DNA of 64,000 nt, from NCBI RefSeq assembly GCF_000621325.1, contig NZ_JHYQ01000021.1, forward strand, positions 19,727 to 83,726, read 5' to 3'. This document shows positions 25,721 through 33,923 of this stretch, piece after piece. Each line of letters opens with the position of its first letter. Position 1 is the stretch's first letter. The position numbers were made by a program, and so were the translations under genes. The notes beneath the pieces were generated by a model that was not told the DNA's origin, searched no databases, and saw nothing but the letters and a program-made list of their open reading frames with translations. Source of the stretch: Thiothrix lacustris DSM 21227 (GTDB taxonomy: Bacteria > Pseudomonadota > Gammaproteobacteria > Thiotrichales > Thiotrichaceae).

Positions 25721-26254
25721 TTATTTTTTTACATCTTTTAGGTCAGAGAGAGCAATGGCACTTTCCCGTTCTTTGAAACCGCCGAAACCGTTTTCGACAA
25801 TTTCTTGTACAGTTATATTGGTTTCTTCGACTTTGCTGATTTTACCGTGGTTTTTGCCAAGGTAATTGCCTGCGCGTGCTCGGTGGACAGCGCCATCGGG
25901 TATGCGTATTAGCGCCCACAGTGAGTTGTTTTGGTTGATGGTGCCTACCATGCGTAAACTGTCCAACGGAAAGCTTTCCAGAAACTCAGGAACGTGATTC
26001 GGATCGGGCATGATCGTGCTGCCAGTGTCTGCTTTGACGTCTGGTGCGAGTATTTTTGAGTCAAACGGATCCATTTCATGCCCAGGGTAGATGAAACGCA
26101 CGTAGGGCTTGACTTCAGGAATAGGGTCAATGGGCGATGCCGGTTTCGCTTTGACTGTTTGTGTATATTGTTCTAGGTCGCTCATGTCGCTATTGCAGGC
26201 ACTTAGTAACAGGAGTGTGCTTAAACTGGCGACTAATCTCAGGGCGTGCTTCAT
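25721..26254 (-). CDS. pilP: Type IV pilus inner-membrane lipoprotein PilP
   Basis: 177 residues with a lipoprotein signal (LLLLSACNSDMS). The C-terminal beta-domain contains DSLRMVGTINQNNSLWALI and the DGAVHRARAGNYLGKNHGKI motif typical of PilP. It bridges the PilNO inner-membrane complex and the PilQ secretin. Its start overlaps the pilO stop by four bases (ATGA). Confidence 0.95.
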   Translation of the reverse strand: MKHALRLVASLSTLLLLSACNSDMSDLEQYTQTVKAKPASPIDPIPEVKPYVRFIYPGHEMDPFDSKILAPDVKADTGSTIMPDPNHVPEFLESFPLDSLRMVGTINQNNSLWALIRIPDGAVHRARAGNYLGKNHGKISKVEETNITVQEIVENGFGGFKERESAIALSDLKDVKK

Positions 26255-26880
26255 CCTTTACCCCCTGTTTTGCTGGCGCTGTTGTTGGTGGCTGTATCGT
26301 TGTTGCTATCTTCTAAATAGCGATAGGTTTTCAGGATGGCTTCCATACGCAAGCGGCCTGTTTTTTCTTCAGGTTTTAGGTCAATATTGTTGATGGTAAC
26401 AATTCTAGGTAGGCCTGAAATGTCACTGACAAACGTTGCTAGTTCACGATACGAGCCTTTGGCGATGATCTTGATGGGCTTTTCTGCATAAAATTCCATT
26501 TGTACTTCATTTTGAGGTTCAAACAGTTCTAGGGCTAAGCCGTTGGATAAGCCTTTTTCAGAAATATCCAGAATCAATCCCGGAATTTCTGTATCAGAAG
26601 GAAGCTGGCGCAATAGAATGCTGAAAGAACGCTGCATGTCTGCTAGTTGTGCTTGGTACTGTGGCAGTTGGCTAGCACGTTTTTGCTTCACTTCAAGATC
26701 ACTACGGAGCTGTTGCTCTTTGGCTTCAACGCCCGCGAGTGCATCAAGCTCATCAATAATAATGAGTTGATAACCTAGGAGTAGAATGATGATCAGAATA
26801 GCGGTTAATGCTATTGATTTGATCGACCAAGACACACTGCCTGGATCATCGACTAGGTTATTAAGTTCGTGCAGATTCAT
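26251..26880 (-). CDS. pilO: Type IV pilus alignment protein PilO
   Basis: 209 residues: one N-terminal membrane segment (about residues 24-43), a coiled coil (50-100), then a ferredoxin-like domain containing EFYAEKPIKIIAKGSYREL and GLPRIVTINNIDL. It forms the heterodimer with PilN that aligns the inner-membrane platform. It overlaps pilN and pilP by four bases each. Confidence 0.95.
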   Translation of the reverse strand: MNLHELNNLVDDPGSVSWSIKSIALTAILIIILLLGYQLIIIDELDALAGVEAKEQQLRSDLEVKQKRASQLPQYQAQLADMQRSFSILLRQLPSDTEIPGLILDISEKGLSNGLALELFEPQNEVQMEFYAEKPIKIIAKGSYRELATFVSDISGLPRIVTINNIDLKPEEKTGRLRMEAILKTYRYLEDSNNDTATNNSASKTGGKG

Positions 26881-27494
26881 GAGCCACCCCCCGATTTTTC
26901 CGGTGTTTTGATCTGATCGGTTGTTGCTTCGCCATCTTTGCCTTGGCGTAGCAGCTGGGTGACATCTAGCTTGAAATCTCTTAAAAGAATGTCGGCGTTT
27001 TTCTCATCCGGTTTGGTGGAAATGATGTTCAAGTTAGATGAGCTTAACCATGGGGAGGCATCCAGTCGGTTCATATAACTGGAAACCCTTGCATAGGATT
27101 CGGCTTTGCCTTCAAGTTGCACTTTGGTATTTTCTTGCCTTAGAGAAAGTAAATACATGCCTTTGGGGAGTGCATTTACCATTTCATCCAATAGGTGGAC
27201 AATAGCAGGGCGTGTGCTTTGTAAATCCTCGATAACCTGCATCCTATCAAGCAGTGCTTGGCGAGTGGCATCGAGTTGTTCAATTTCCTTGATCTGCTTT
27301 TCTAGTGCCTCAATTTCGGTGGTGAGAAATTGATTGCGTTGTTCCTGGTATTCGATGGATGACTGCATGTACTGATGTGCACCAAAGACACAAGCAGCGG
27401 CGAAGGCGGCACTCGTGCCCACTAAGAGGAAAAACTGTTTCTTTTTTTCCTCTCGGGCTTTTTCTCGCCATGCGAGAAGGTTTAAGCCTGCCAT
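26877..27494 (-). CDS. pilN: Type IV pilus alignment protein PilN
   Basis: 205 residues. The cytoplasmic N-terminus MAGLNLLAWREKAREEKKKQ carries the conserved NLLPWR-type motif that binds PilM; here Pro is replaced by Ala (NLLAWR). One membrane segment (about 22-42), a coiled coil (43-100) and a ferredoxin-like domain follow. The start shares one base with the pilM stop. Confidence 0.95.
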   Translation of the reverse strand: MAGLNLLAWREKAREEKKKQFFLLVGTSAAFAAACVFGAHQYMQSSIEYQEQRNQFLTTEIEALEKQIKEIEQLDATRQALLDRMQVIEDLQSTRPAIVHLLDEMVNALPKGMYLLSLRQENTKVQLEGKAESYARVSSYMNRLDASPWLSSSNLNIISTKPDEKNADILLRDFKLDVTQLLRQGKDGEATTDQIKTPEKSGGGS

Positions 27495-28552
27495 TACTCT
27501 AGTCCTCGCAGTGATAAGCCAGCCGCAATCAATAACGCTTGCATGTCGTTAGTGAATCTAACCGGGCTGACGCGTGAGCCAAGGGCCACTTGTGTGAAGG
27601 GGTTTATTACCCGAACGGGAATGCCGATGGTGGACTGGATTTGTTCATCTACTCCGGGAATACGTGCACAACCACCACAAATAAGAATTTGTGACACGCT
27701 ATCCTTTTGACTTGAAGCGTAATAAAACTGGAGGAAACGATGCAGTTGACGCACCATGCTGTCTTTAAAAGGTTCCAGTACTTCTGAAACGTAGTTTTCC
27801 GGCAGATTGCCTTCTTTTTTTGCTAGACCCGCTTCCTGCCAAGTTAGGCCATAGCGGTGCATAATTTCTTCGGTTAATTGGCGACCACCAAATACTTGTT
27901 CACGGGAAAAAGTTAAGCGACTTTGCTCGAACACGCTAATGCCCGTCATGGTCGCGCCAAAATCGACGATAGCGAGTGAGTCATGTTGGCTTAACTCACC
28001 GGTTAGGTGACGTAATACCTTTTCCAGCGCATGGGTTTCTGTGTCTACAATGTCCACAGTTAGCCCGGCCATTTCAGCGGCTGCGACGCGAACTTCGACA
28101 TTTTCTGAGCGAGTCGCGGCGAGAAGCACATCCACTGATTCGGGCGCATTTGCAGAGGGTCCAAGAATTTCAAAGTCGTAATTAACTTCGTTCATTGGAT
28201 AAGGAATGTGTTGCTCTGCTTCCATCGACATCTGTGCTTCTAGCTCAGCTTGCGGGATGCTGGCAGGCATTTGGATGATTTTGCTGATTGCCATGGAGGT
28301 TGGAATGGCAAGGGCACAATGTTTTAGTTTGGAACGGCTATCCCGTAGGGCACGACGAATAGCTTCGCCAACCGGTTCCGGTTCTACGATGTCTTTTTCA
28401 TTAGCCACTCCTTCTGGTAAAGGAGCAACGGCGTAGCTTTCGATCCGGTAATCGCGCCCTCTACGGGTCATTTCCACCAATTTGATGGCAGAAGAGCTGA
28501 TGTCCAGGCCGAGTAGGCTTTCTTTACGAGGATATATTGAAAACACAGGCAA
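27494..28552 (-). CDS. pilM: Type IV pilus actin-like ATPase PilM
   Basis: 352 residues, actin-like cytoplasmic protein. Motifs are LGLDISSSAIKLVEM (phosphate 1), AIVDFGATMTGISVFE (phosphate 2) and ILICGGCARIPGVDE (adenosine). It binds the PilN N-terminus and links the inner platform to the motor. It is the first gene of pilMNOPQ-aroK-aroB, divergent from mrcA with a 164-bp gap that must hold both promoters. Confidence 0.96.
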   Translation of the reverse strand: MPVFSIYPRKESLLGLDISSSAIKLVEMTRRGRDYRIESYAVAPLPEGVANEKDIVEPEPVGEAIRRALRDSRSKLKHCALAIPTSMAISKIIQMPASIPQAELEAQMSMEAEQHIPYPMNEVNYDFEILGPSANAPESVDVLLAATRSENVEVRVAAAEMAGLTVDIVDTETHALEKVLRHLTGELSQHDSLAIVDFGATMTGISVFEQSRLTFSREQVFGGRQLTEEIMHRYGLTWQEAGLAKKEGNLPENYVSEVLEPFKDSMVRQLHRFLQFYYASSQKDSVSQILICGGCARIPGVDEQIQSTIGIPVRVINPFTQVALGSRVSPVRFTNDMQALLIAAGLSLRGLE

Positions 28553-28716
28553 TTCCGGGGTTATTGTTATTATTAAACGTTATTATTCATATCTTTTAAT
28601 TATTTTCAGGTCAATGGTAGCGTCGAATCTCAAAATAGTCTACTCTGCCCGTCTTGGGTGGCGTGCTTTCAGATAAACGGGAGCCGTGCGTAAATGAATA
28701 AAAGTCCAATATAGTC

Positions 28717-31269
28717 ATGCGGTTCATCTATAAGTTTTTTCAGCTTGTTTTAGGCGGTTTTTTTGCGCTTCTCACCTTGGGAGCTTTGGGTTTGTTCGCC
28801 CTTTATTCCCATTATGCTCCTCAGTTACCTGATGAAGCGGAATTGCGTAAAATTGATATTCAGGTACCGTTGCGTATTTATACACGTGATGGTGAGTTGT
28901 TGGCGGAGTACGGTGAGCGACGCAGCCGTCCCGTTACCTTGTCTGCCGTTCCGCGCAATTTGACGCAGGCTTTCATCGACATTGAAGATGCCCGTTTTTA
29001 CGAGCACCAAGGTGTCGATATCAAAGGTGTATTGCGTGCATTGCGTAATGTCGTGTCGACCGGATCAGCCAGTCAGGGCGCTAGTACCATCACGATGCAG
29101 TTGGCTCGAAATTCCTTTCTTGATTCAGGTAAAAACCTTGAGCGAAAGTTCAAGGAAACCTTGCTAGCCATTAAAATGGAGCAAAATCTCACTAAAGATC
29201 AAATTCTTGAGTTGTATTTGAACAAGATTTATCTGGGTAATCGAGCCTATGGGATTGCTTCTGCGGCTGAAACTTACTACGGCAAAAGCTTGAGTGAATT
29301 AACCTTGGCTCAGTGTGCGATGATTGCTGGTTTGCCTAAAGCGCCTTCGCGTTACAATCCTTTAGCTAATCCTGAGCGTGCGATGATTCGCCGCAACTAC
29401 ATCCTCAAGCGCATGTTGGAGTTGGGACATATCTCCCAACTGGATTATCAAACAGCGCTAAATGAACCCAATACTGCTGAAAAACACAAGACTGAACTTG
29501 ATGCTAATGCCCCTTATCTGGCGGAAATGGTGCGGGCAGATATCGTTAAGCGTTTCGGCGCAGATAACGCTTATACAGAGGGCTACCATGTTTACACTAC
29601 GTTGGATTCGGAAAAGCAAGTAGAAGCGGCTGAGTCTTTGCGTAAAGCCCTGATGGCCTATGATCATCGGCATGGGTATCGTGGTGCTGAAGATAAGGTT
29701 GATCTCGGTGATTTGAAAACCGAAGATGATATGCTTGATAAGCTCTCTACCTATCCTGTGTTTGGGGATTTATTTCCAGCCTTAGTCTTGAGTGCTAACA
29801 GTAGTGTTGCAGAGTTATTGGTTGGCGAAACACGTGTGACCTTGGATCTTGATGCTGTTAAGTGGGCGCGTGAATTCAAGACTGAAGATCGGCGTGGTTC
29901 AGCACCGAAGCGCGTCAGTGATGTATTGAAAGCAGGGGATATTGTACGTTTACGGCAGACGGATAAGGAAAAAAATACATGGACATTGGCACAAGTACCA
30001 ACGGTCGGTGGTGCGTTAGTATCGCTTGATCCCAGTGATGGCGCGGTGCGTGCGGTGATGGGTGGGTTTGATTTCTACCATTCTAAGTTTAACCGAGCTA
30101 CGCAGGCAGTGCGCCAGCCGGGTTCCAGTTTTAAGCCCATTATTTATGCTGCTGCTTTGTCCAAAGGCTTTACGCCTGCCAGTGTTGTGAATGATGCCCC
30201 CTTGGATATTCCCGGTAGTACGTGGAAGCCTTCAAATTTTGGTGGCAGATATATTGGCCCTACTACCTTACGCGAGGCGTTGGCCAAATCCCGCAATCTG
30301 GTCTCTATTCGCTTGTTGCGCAGTATTGGTGTGAATTATGCAATTGATTTTGCTACTCGATTTGGATTTCCCAAAGAAAATTTACCACCCAATCTGACAC
30401 TGGCTTTGGGCACGGCAATGACAACACCCATGGAAATGGCAACTGCTTATTCAGCTTTTGCAAATGGTGGATACAAAATTAATTCCTATTTTATTACCCG
30501 CATTGAAGACCGTGATCATCGCGTATTATTTAAAGAGACATCCCCTCGGATTTGTGAAAGTGAGTCTGATGTCTGCGTTATCAAGCCAGAAGCAGATGCT
30601 AAAAAAGCCAGTGATAAGCCAGTAGATGACACTAAACCAGAGCCTAGTAAGAAGGATGTCTCTGGCAAACCTATTTGGGAAACGGCGGCAGTTGAGCATC
30701 CAAAGATCGGTGAAGAGGGTGTATACCCAGCCGCTAAACGAATCATGGACAGTCGTACTCATTATCAAATTGTTAGCATGATGCAGGGTGTTACACAGTT
30801 TGGTACGGCAGCACGTGCGGGGCGTGCGTTGAATCGTAAAGACATTGCCGGAAAAACAGGTACGACGAATGATCAAAAAGACGCTTGGTTTTGTGGTTTT
30901 ACGCCTGAAGTTGTGACGATTGCTTGGGTCGGTTTTGACAATATGGCGAAGCTTGGTGAAGGTGAAACCGCCACTAATGTGGCATTGCCGATGTGGATTG
31001 ACTTCATGCACCGTGTGTTGAAGGGTGAGCCTTCTAAAGAATGGGAAAAACCCGTTAATATCAAGGAAGCTGATTTAGGATTAGGGGTTGAGAGTAAGCC
31101 TAAATCTTCTCGTCAGAAATCAACTTCTTCTAATAAGAAAACCACTCCGAGTAATGGGTTCCAGTATAAAAATGAGCGTGATATTGCTCCTCGTCAAGTG
31201 AGGCGCCCTAATGTGCCTGCTGCACAGCGCCCTCCTGAGCGAGTGGAAATTCCTGAGCAGCTTTTCTAA
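28717..31269 (+). CDS. mrcA: Penicillin-binding protein 1A (bifunctional transglycosylase/transpeptidase)
   Basis: 850 residues. N-terminal membrane segment (6-30), GT51 glycosyltransferase domain with IEDARFYEHQGVDIKG and GASTITMQLARN, an OB-like insert, then the transpeptidase with GSSFKP (nucleophile Ser), SRN (in AKSRNLVS) and KTG (AGKTGTTND). A Lys/Asp-rich insert lies about residues 625-665, and the C-terminus is basic and Pro-rich. It makes and crosslinks peptidoglycan. The divergent mrcA/pilM layout is common in Gammaproteobacteria. The stop overlaps the next start (TAATG). Confidence 0.96.
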   Translation: MRFIYKFFQLVLGGFFALLTLGALGLFALYSHYAPQLPDEAELRKIDIQVPLRIYTRDGELLAEYGERRSRPVTLSAVPRNLTQAFIDIEDARFYEHQGVDIKGVLRALRNVVSTGSASQGASTITMQLARNSFLDSGKNLERKFKETLLAIKMEQNLTKDQILELYLNKIYLGNRAYGIASAAETYYGKSLSELTLAQCAMIAGLPKAPSRYNPLANPERAMIRRNYILKRMLELGHISQLDYQTALNEPNTAEKHKTELDANAPYLAEMVRADIVKRFGADNAYTEGYHVYTTLDSEKQVEAAESLRKALMAYDHRHGYRGAEDKVDLGDLKTEDDMLDKLSTYPVFGDLFPALVLSANSSVAELLVGETRVTLDLDAVKWAREFKTEDRRGSAPKRVSDVLKAGDIVRLRQTDKEKNTWTLAQVPTVGGALVSLDPSDGAVRAVMGGFDFYHSKFNRATQAVRQPGSSFKPIIYAAALSKGFTPASVVNDAPLDIPGSTWKPSNFGGRYIGPTTLREALAKSRNLVSIRLLRSIGVNYAIDFATRFGFPKENLPPNLTLALGTAMTTPMEMATAYSAFANGGYKINSYFITRIEDRDHRVLFKETSPRICESESDVCVIKPEADAKKASDKPVDDTKPEPSKKDVSGKPIWETAAVEHPKIGEEGVYPAAKRIMDSRTHYQIVSMMQGVTQFGTAARAGRALNRKDIAGKTGTTNDQKDAWFCGFTPEVVTIAWVGFDNMAKLGEGETATNVALPMWIDFMHRVLKGEPSKEWEKPVNIKEADLGLGVESKPKSSRQKSTSSNKKTTPSNGFQYKNERDIAPRQVRRPNVPAAQRPPERVEIPEQLF

Positions 31270-31868
31270 TGCGAACTAGTCGGGATGAATTGCGCCATTT
31301 GGTGGCAGATGAGGCGGCTCGCTTGATTTATGACGATGGTATGCGTGATTATCGTCTGGCAAAATTACGGGCAGCAGAAAACTTGGGAGTGAGAATGCAG
31401 GGTAGTGCCCAGCCCACCAATGAGGAGGTTGAGGAGGCTATCCACCAGCGCATTCAGTTGTTCGATGCTGATACCCACCCTAGTTTGCTACGTCATCATC
31501 GTGAAGTGGCACTTGAGGCGATGGATTTTTTGCAAGCCTATCGTCCCTACCTGACTGGAGCCGCTTTAGAGGGAACATCCAGCCCGCATTCTGCTGTTAC
31601 CTTGTATTTGGGTGCGGATAGTGTGGAAGAGGTGATGTTTTTCCTAGAGGATCAACATATCCCGTTTCAGATCCATGAGCGCCGCACCCGCTTAGGTAGT
31701 AAAAAACAAGATTATTTCCCTTTGTTACGCTTCTATGTTGATGATGTGGAAGTGGAGCTGATGGTATTCCCTCAGGACGACCGATTTGCAGGTGCGCCAA
31801 TCAGTCCGATTACCGGGAAGGCGATGAAGCGAGCGGATCGGAAAAAAGTAGCGGTGTTGTTAGGCTAA
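31269..31868 (+). CDS. Conserved-type hypothetical protein in the mrcA operon
   Basis: 199 soluble residues, Arg/Glu-rich, with no signal peptide or membrane segment. The start shares one base with the mrcA stop and its stop shares one base with the next start, so it is translated as part of a tight operon. The N-terminal half is helical (LVADEAARLIYDDGMRDYR); the C-terminal half looks alpha/beta with VTLYLGADSVEEVMFFLE and LLRFYVDDVEVELMVFPQDD, somewhat like a small nucleotidyltransferase fold. That resemblance is weak and no catalytic motif is clear, so no function is assigned. Confidence 0.75.
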   Translation: MRTSRDELRHLVADEAARLIYDDGMRDYRLAKLRAAENLGVRMQGSAQPTNEEVEEAIHQRIQLFDADTHPSLLRHHREVALEAMDFLQAYRPYLTGAALEGTSSPHSAVTLYLGADSVEEVMFFLEDQHIPFQIHERRTRLGSKKQDYFPLLRFYVDDVEVELMVFPQDDRFAGAPISPITGKAMKRADRKKVAVLLG

Positions 31869-32989
31869 TGACGGATCATCGTACCTATTTGCTGGAAATT
31901 TATGCTGCTGGGCTTGCCGCCGTTAATGGTGAGCAGGCTGTTTACCGTGCCTTACTGGCCAGAGGCAAACGTGAGTCTGGTCATGTTGTCGCGATTGGTA
32001 AGGCTGCCGATGCTATGTTCAGCGGCGCAGCCCGTTATCTGAAGGGTAATCTGCAAAGCGGTTTGGTGATTACCAAGCATGGCCATGCCTCCTCGCTTGT
32101 AAGGGATAACGTACAGGTTATTGAATCTGCCCATCCGATCCCTGACGAGTCCTCTCTGCAAGCCGGTGAAGCCTTGATGGCTTACTTACAAAACCTGCCT
32201 GAAGACGCATCCGTTCTGTTTCTGATTTCTGGTGGAGCATCGAGTTTAGTGGAAGTGCTGGATGAGGGGTGGAACTTGCCTCGTTTGCAGCAAGCGACCC
32301 ACGACATGCTGGCGAATGGTGCTGTCATCAGTGAGATTAATGCCATGCGTCGCACGCTCTCTTTGATTAAGGGCGGTAAGCTGTGGCAATACCTTGGGAA
32401 GCGTTCAGTACGTTGCTTGCTGATGTCCGATGTGCCCGATGATGATCCGGCAGTGATTGGTTCTGGGTTATTGTTTCCTGCACCAAACCCCGATTTTGAC
32501 TGGGAAATAGTGGCTAGCAATCAGCAAATGCTGACAGCAATAGCGACTGATTACCCTGTGCATATCATGCCCGATTTTTTGGAAGGGGATGCGGAGGTTG
32601 TTGCCCATCTTTGTGTGGAACACTTACGCAATAGTGAGCCTGGGCTCTATGCGTGGGGAGCTGAAACGACGCTGGAACTGCCTCTCAATCCGGGATATGG
32701 AGGGCGCAATCAACACCTTGCTTTAACTGCCGCGCTGTATTTGCGTTCTGATGACAATATTTTATTGTTGGTAGCGGGTACGGATGGGACAGATGGTGTC
32801 ACAACAGATACCGGGGCAATAGTCGATAAGAACAGCGTACAACGTGGAAAATATCATCAACTGGATCCATTGGTTTGTTTGCAAACAGCTGATGCGGGTA
32901 CATTCCTTGCGGCTAGTGGTGATTGTATTCATACAGGGCCCACGGGTACAAATGTGATGGATATGATTCTGGGTTTGAAATTGTCATGA
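31868..32989 (+). CDS. Glycerate kinase, MOFRL/GckA-type (DUF4147)
   Basis: 373 residues of the glycerate 2-kinase family also annotated as hydroxypyruvate reductase TtuD. Motifs are VVAIGKAADAM, ESAHPIPDESS, LFLISGGASSLVE, INAMRRTLSLIKGGKL, LLMSDVPDDDPAVIGSG, then the MOFRL domain with NPGYGGRNQHLAL, VAGTDGTDG and GPTGTNVMD. It phosphorylates glycerate for entry to glycolysis or the serine cycle. It overlaps the upstream gene by one base and the DUF455 gene by four (ATGA). Why it sits in a peptidoglycan operon is not evident. Confidence 0.88.
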   Translation: MTDHRTYLLEIYAAGLAAVNGEQAVYRALLARGKRESGHVVAIGKAADAMFSGAARYLKGNLQSGLVITKHGHASSLVRDNVQVIESAHPIPDESSLQAGEALMAYLQNLPEDASVLFLISGGASSLVEVLDEGWNLPRLQQATHDMLANGAVISEINAMRRTLSLIKGGKLWQYLGKRSVRCLLMSDVPDDDPAVIGSGLLFPAPNPDFDWEIVASNQQMLTAIATDYPVHIMPDFLEGDAEVVAHLCVEHLRNSEPGLYAWGAETTLELPLNPGYGGRNQHLALTAALYLRSDDNILLLVAGTDGTDGVTTDTGAIVDKNSVQRGKYHQLDPLVCLQTADAGTFLAASGDCIHTGPTGTNVMDMILGLKLS

Positions 32990-33789
32990 AAAATCTTTAC
33001 GCGGCAGCGTATGCTTGTCTGATGGAAACTGACCTTGAGCAAAAGCTTTTGAGTGTTCACCAACTCTATGTTGATTGGCAGGCCGGTGCTTTATTACGTG
33101 AAAATCGGCCAGATGTTCCCGTATTAGCGATTTTAGTGCCGGGGCGTCCAGCTAAGCCGGAACTTGTTCATCCCAAACAGGTCAAACAACGTAAGCTGAC
33201 TACTCCAGAAGGGCAGAAGGCTTTGTTACATGCTGTGGCACATATTGAATTTAATGCAATCAACTTAGCGTTAGATGCTGCTTATCGTTTTCGTGATTTG
33301 CCTGACGCTTATTATGGTGACTGGTTACAGGTGGCGTCGGAAGAAGCTTATCATTTCAGTTTATTGCGTGAGCGATTGCAGGATTTTAATTGTGCTTACG
33401 GTGACTTGCCAGCACACAACGGTTTGTGGGAGCAGGCGTGTAAAACGGATCATGATGCATTAGTACGTATGGCATTAGTTCCTCGTGTGCTGGAAGCACG
33501 AGGCTTGGATGTGACGCCGGGGATGATGCAGCGCTTACGTGAGGTGGGGGATGAGTCGACCATTGCCATTTTAGAAATCATTCTGCGGGATGAGATCGGG
33601 CATGTTCGGATTGGTTCTCACTGGTTTCGCTATTGTTGTGAGCAACGAGCGCTAGAACCAGAGGCCACTTTTCGGAAGTTAATACGTGAAGTATTACAGG
33701 CGCCATTACGTGGCCCATTTTATACAGAAGCACGTTTACAGGCCGGGTTCAGTGCTAATGAATTAGAACAGTTACAGGCAATGGAATAG
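32986..33789 (+). CDS. DUF455 ferritin-like protein
   Basis: The start is the ATG at 32986, overlapping the previous stop (ATGA); a longer frame from 32923 is ignored. The 267 residues form a ferritin-like helical domain with repeated Glu/His ligands: AVAHIEFNAINLALDAAYRF, ASEEAYHFSLL, ILRDEIGHVRIGSHWF. DUF455 proteins resemble the di-iron tRNA hydroxylase MiaE; the substrate is unknown. Four tightly spaced genes from mrcA to here form one operon. Confidence 0.85.
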   Translation: MKNLYAAAYACLMETDLEQKLLSVHQLYVDWQAGALLRENRPDVPVLAILVPGRPAKPELVHPKQVKQRKLTTPEGQKALLHAVAHIEFNAINLALDAAYRFRDLPDAYYGDWLQVASEEAYHFSLLRERLQDFNCAYGDLPAHNGLWEQACKTDHDALVRMALVPRVLEARGLDVTPGMMQRLREVGDESTIAILEIILRDEIGHVRIGSHWFRYCCEQRALEPEATFRKLIREVLQAPLRGPFYTEARLQAGFSANELEQLQAME

Positions 33790-33923
33790 CTGTAAAGAAA
33801 GCCGTTTATCGGATGCAATAGCCATTGCTTGAATGGTGGCAAGCATTTTCTAAGGTTTTCCGGCAGAATCTACTCTATTAGCCTAGATTAATAGGCGGCT
33901 TATTCAATGAGTGTCTTGTCATT

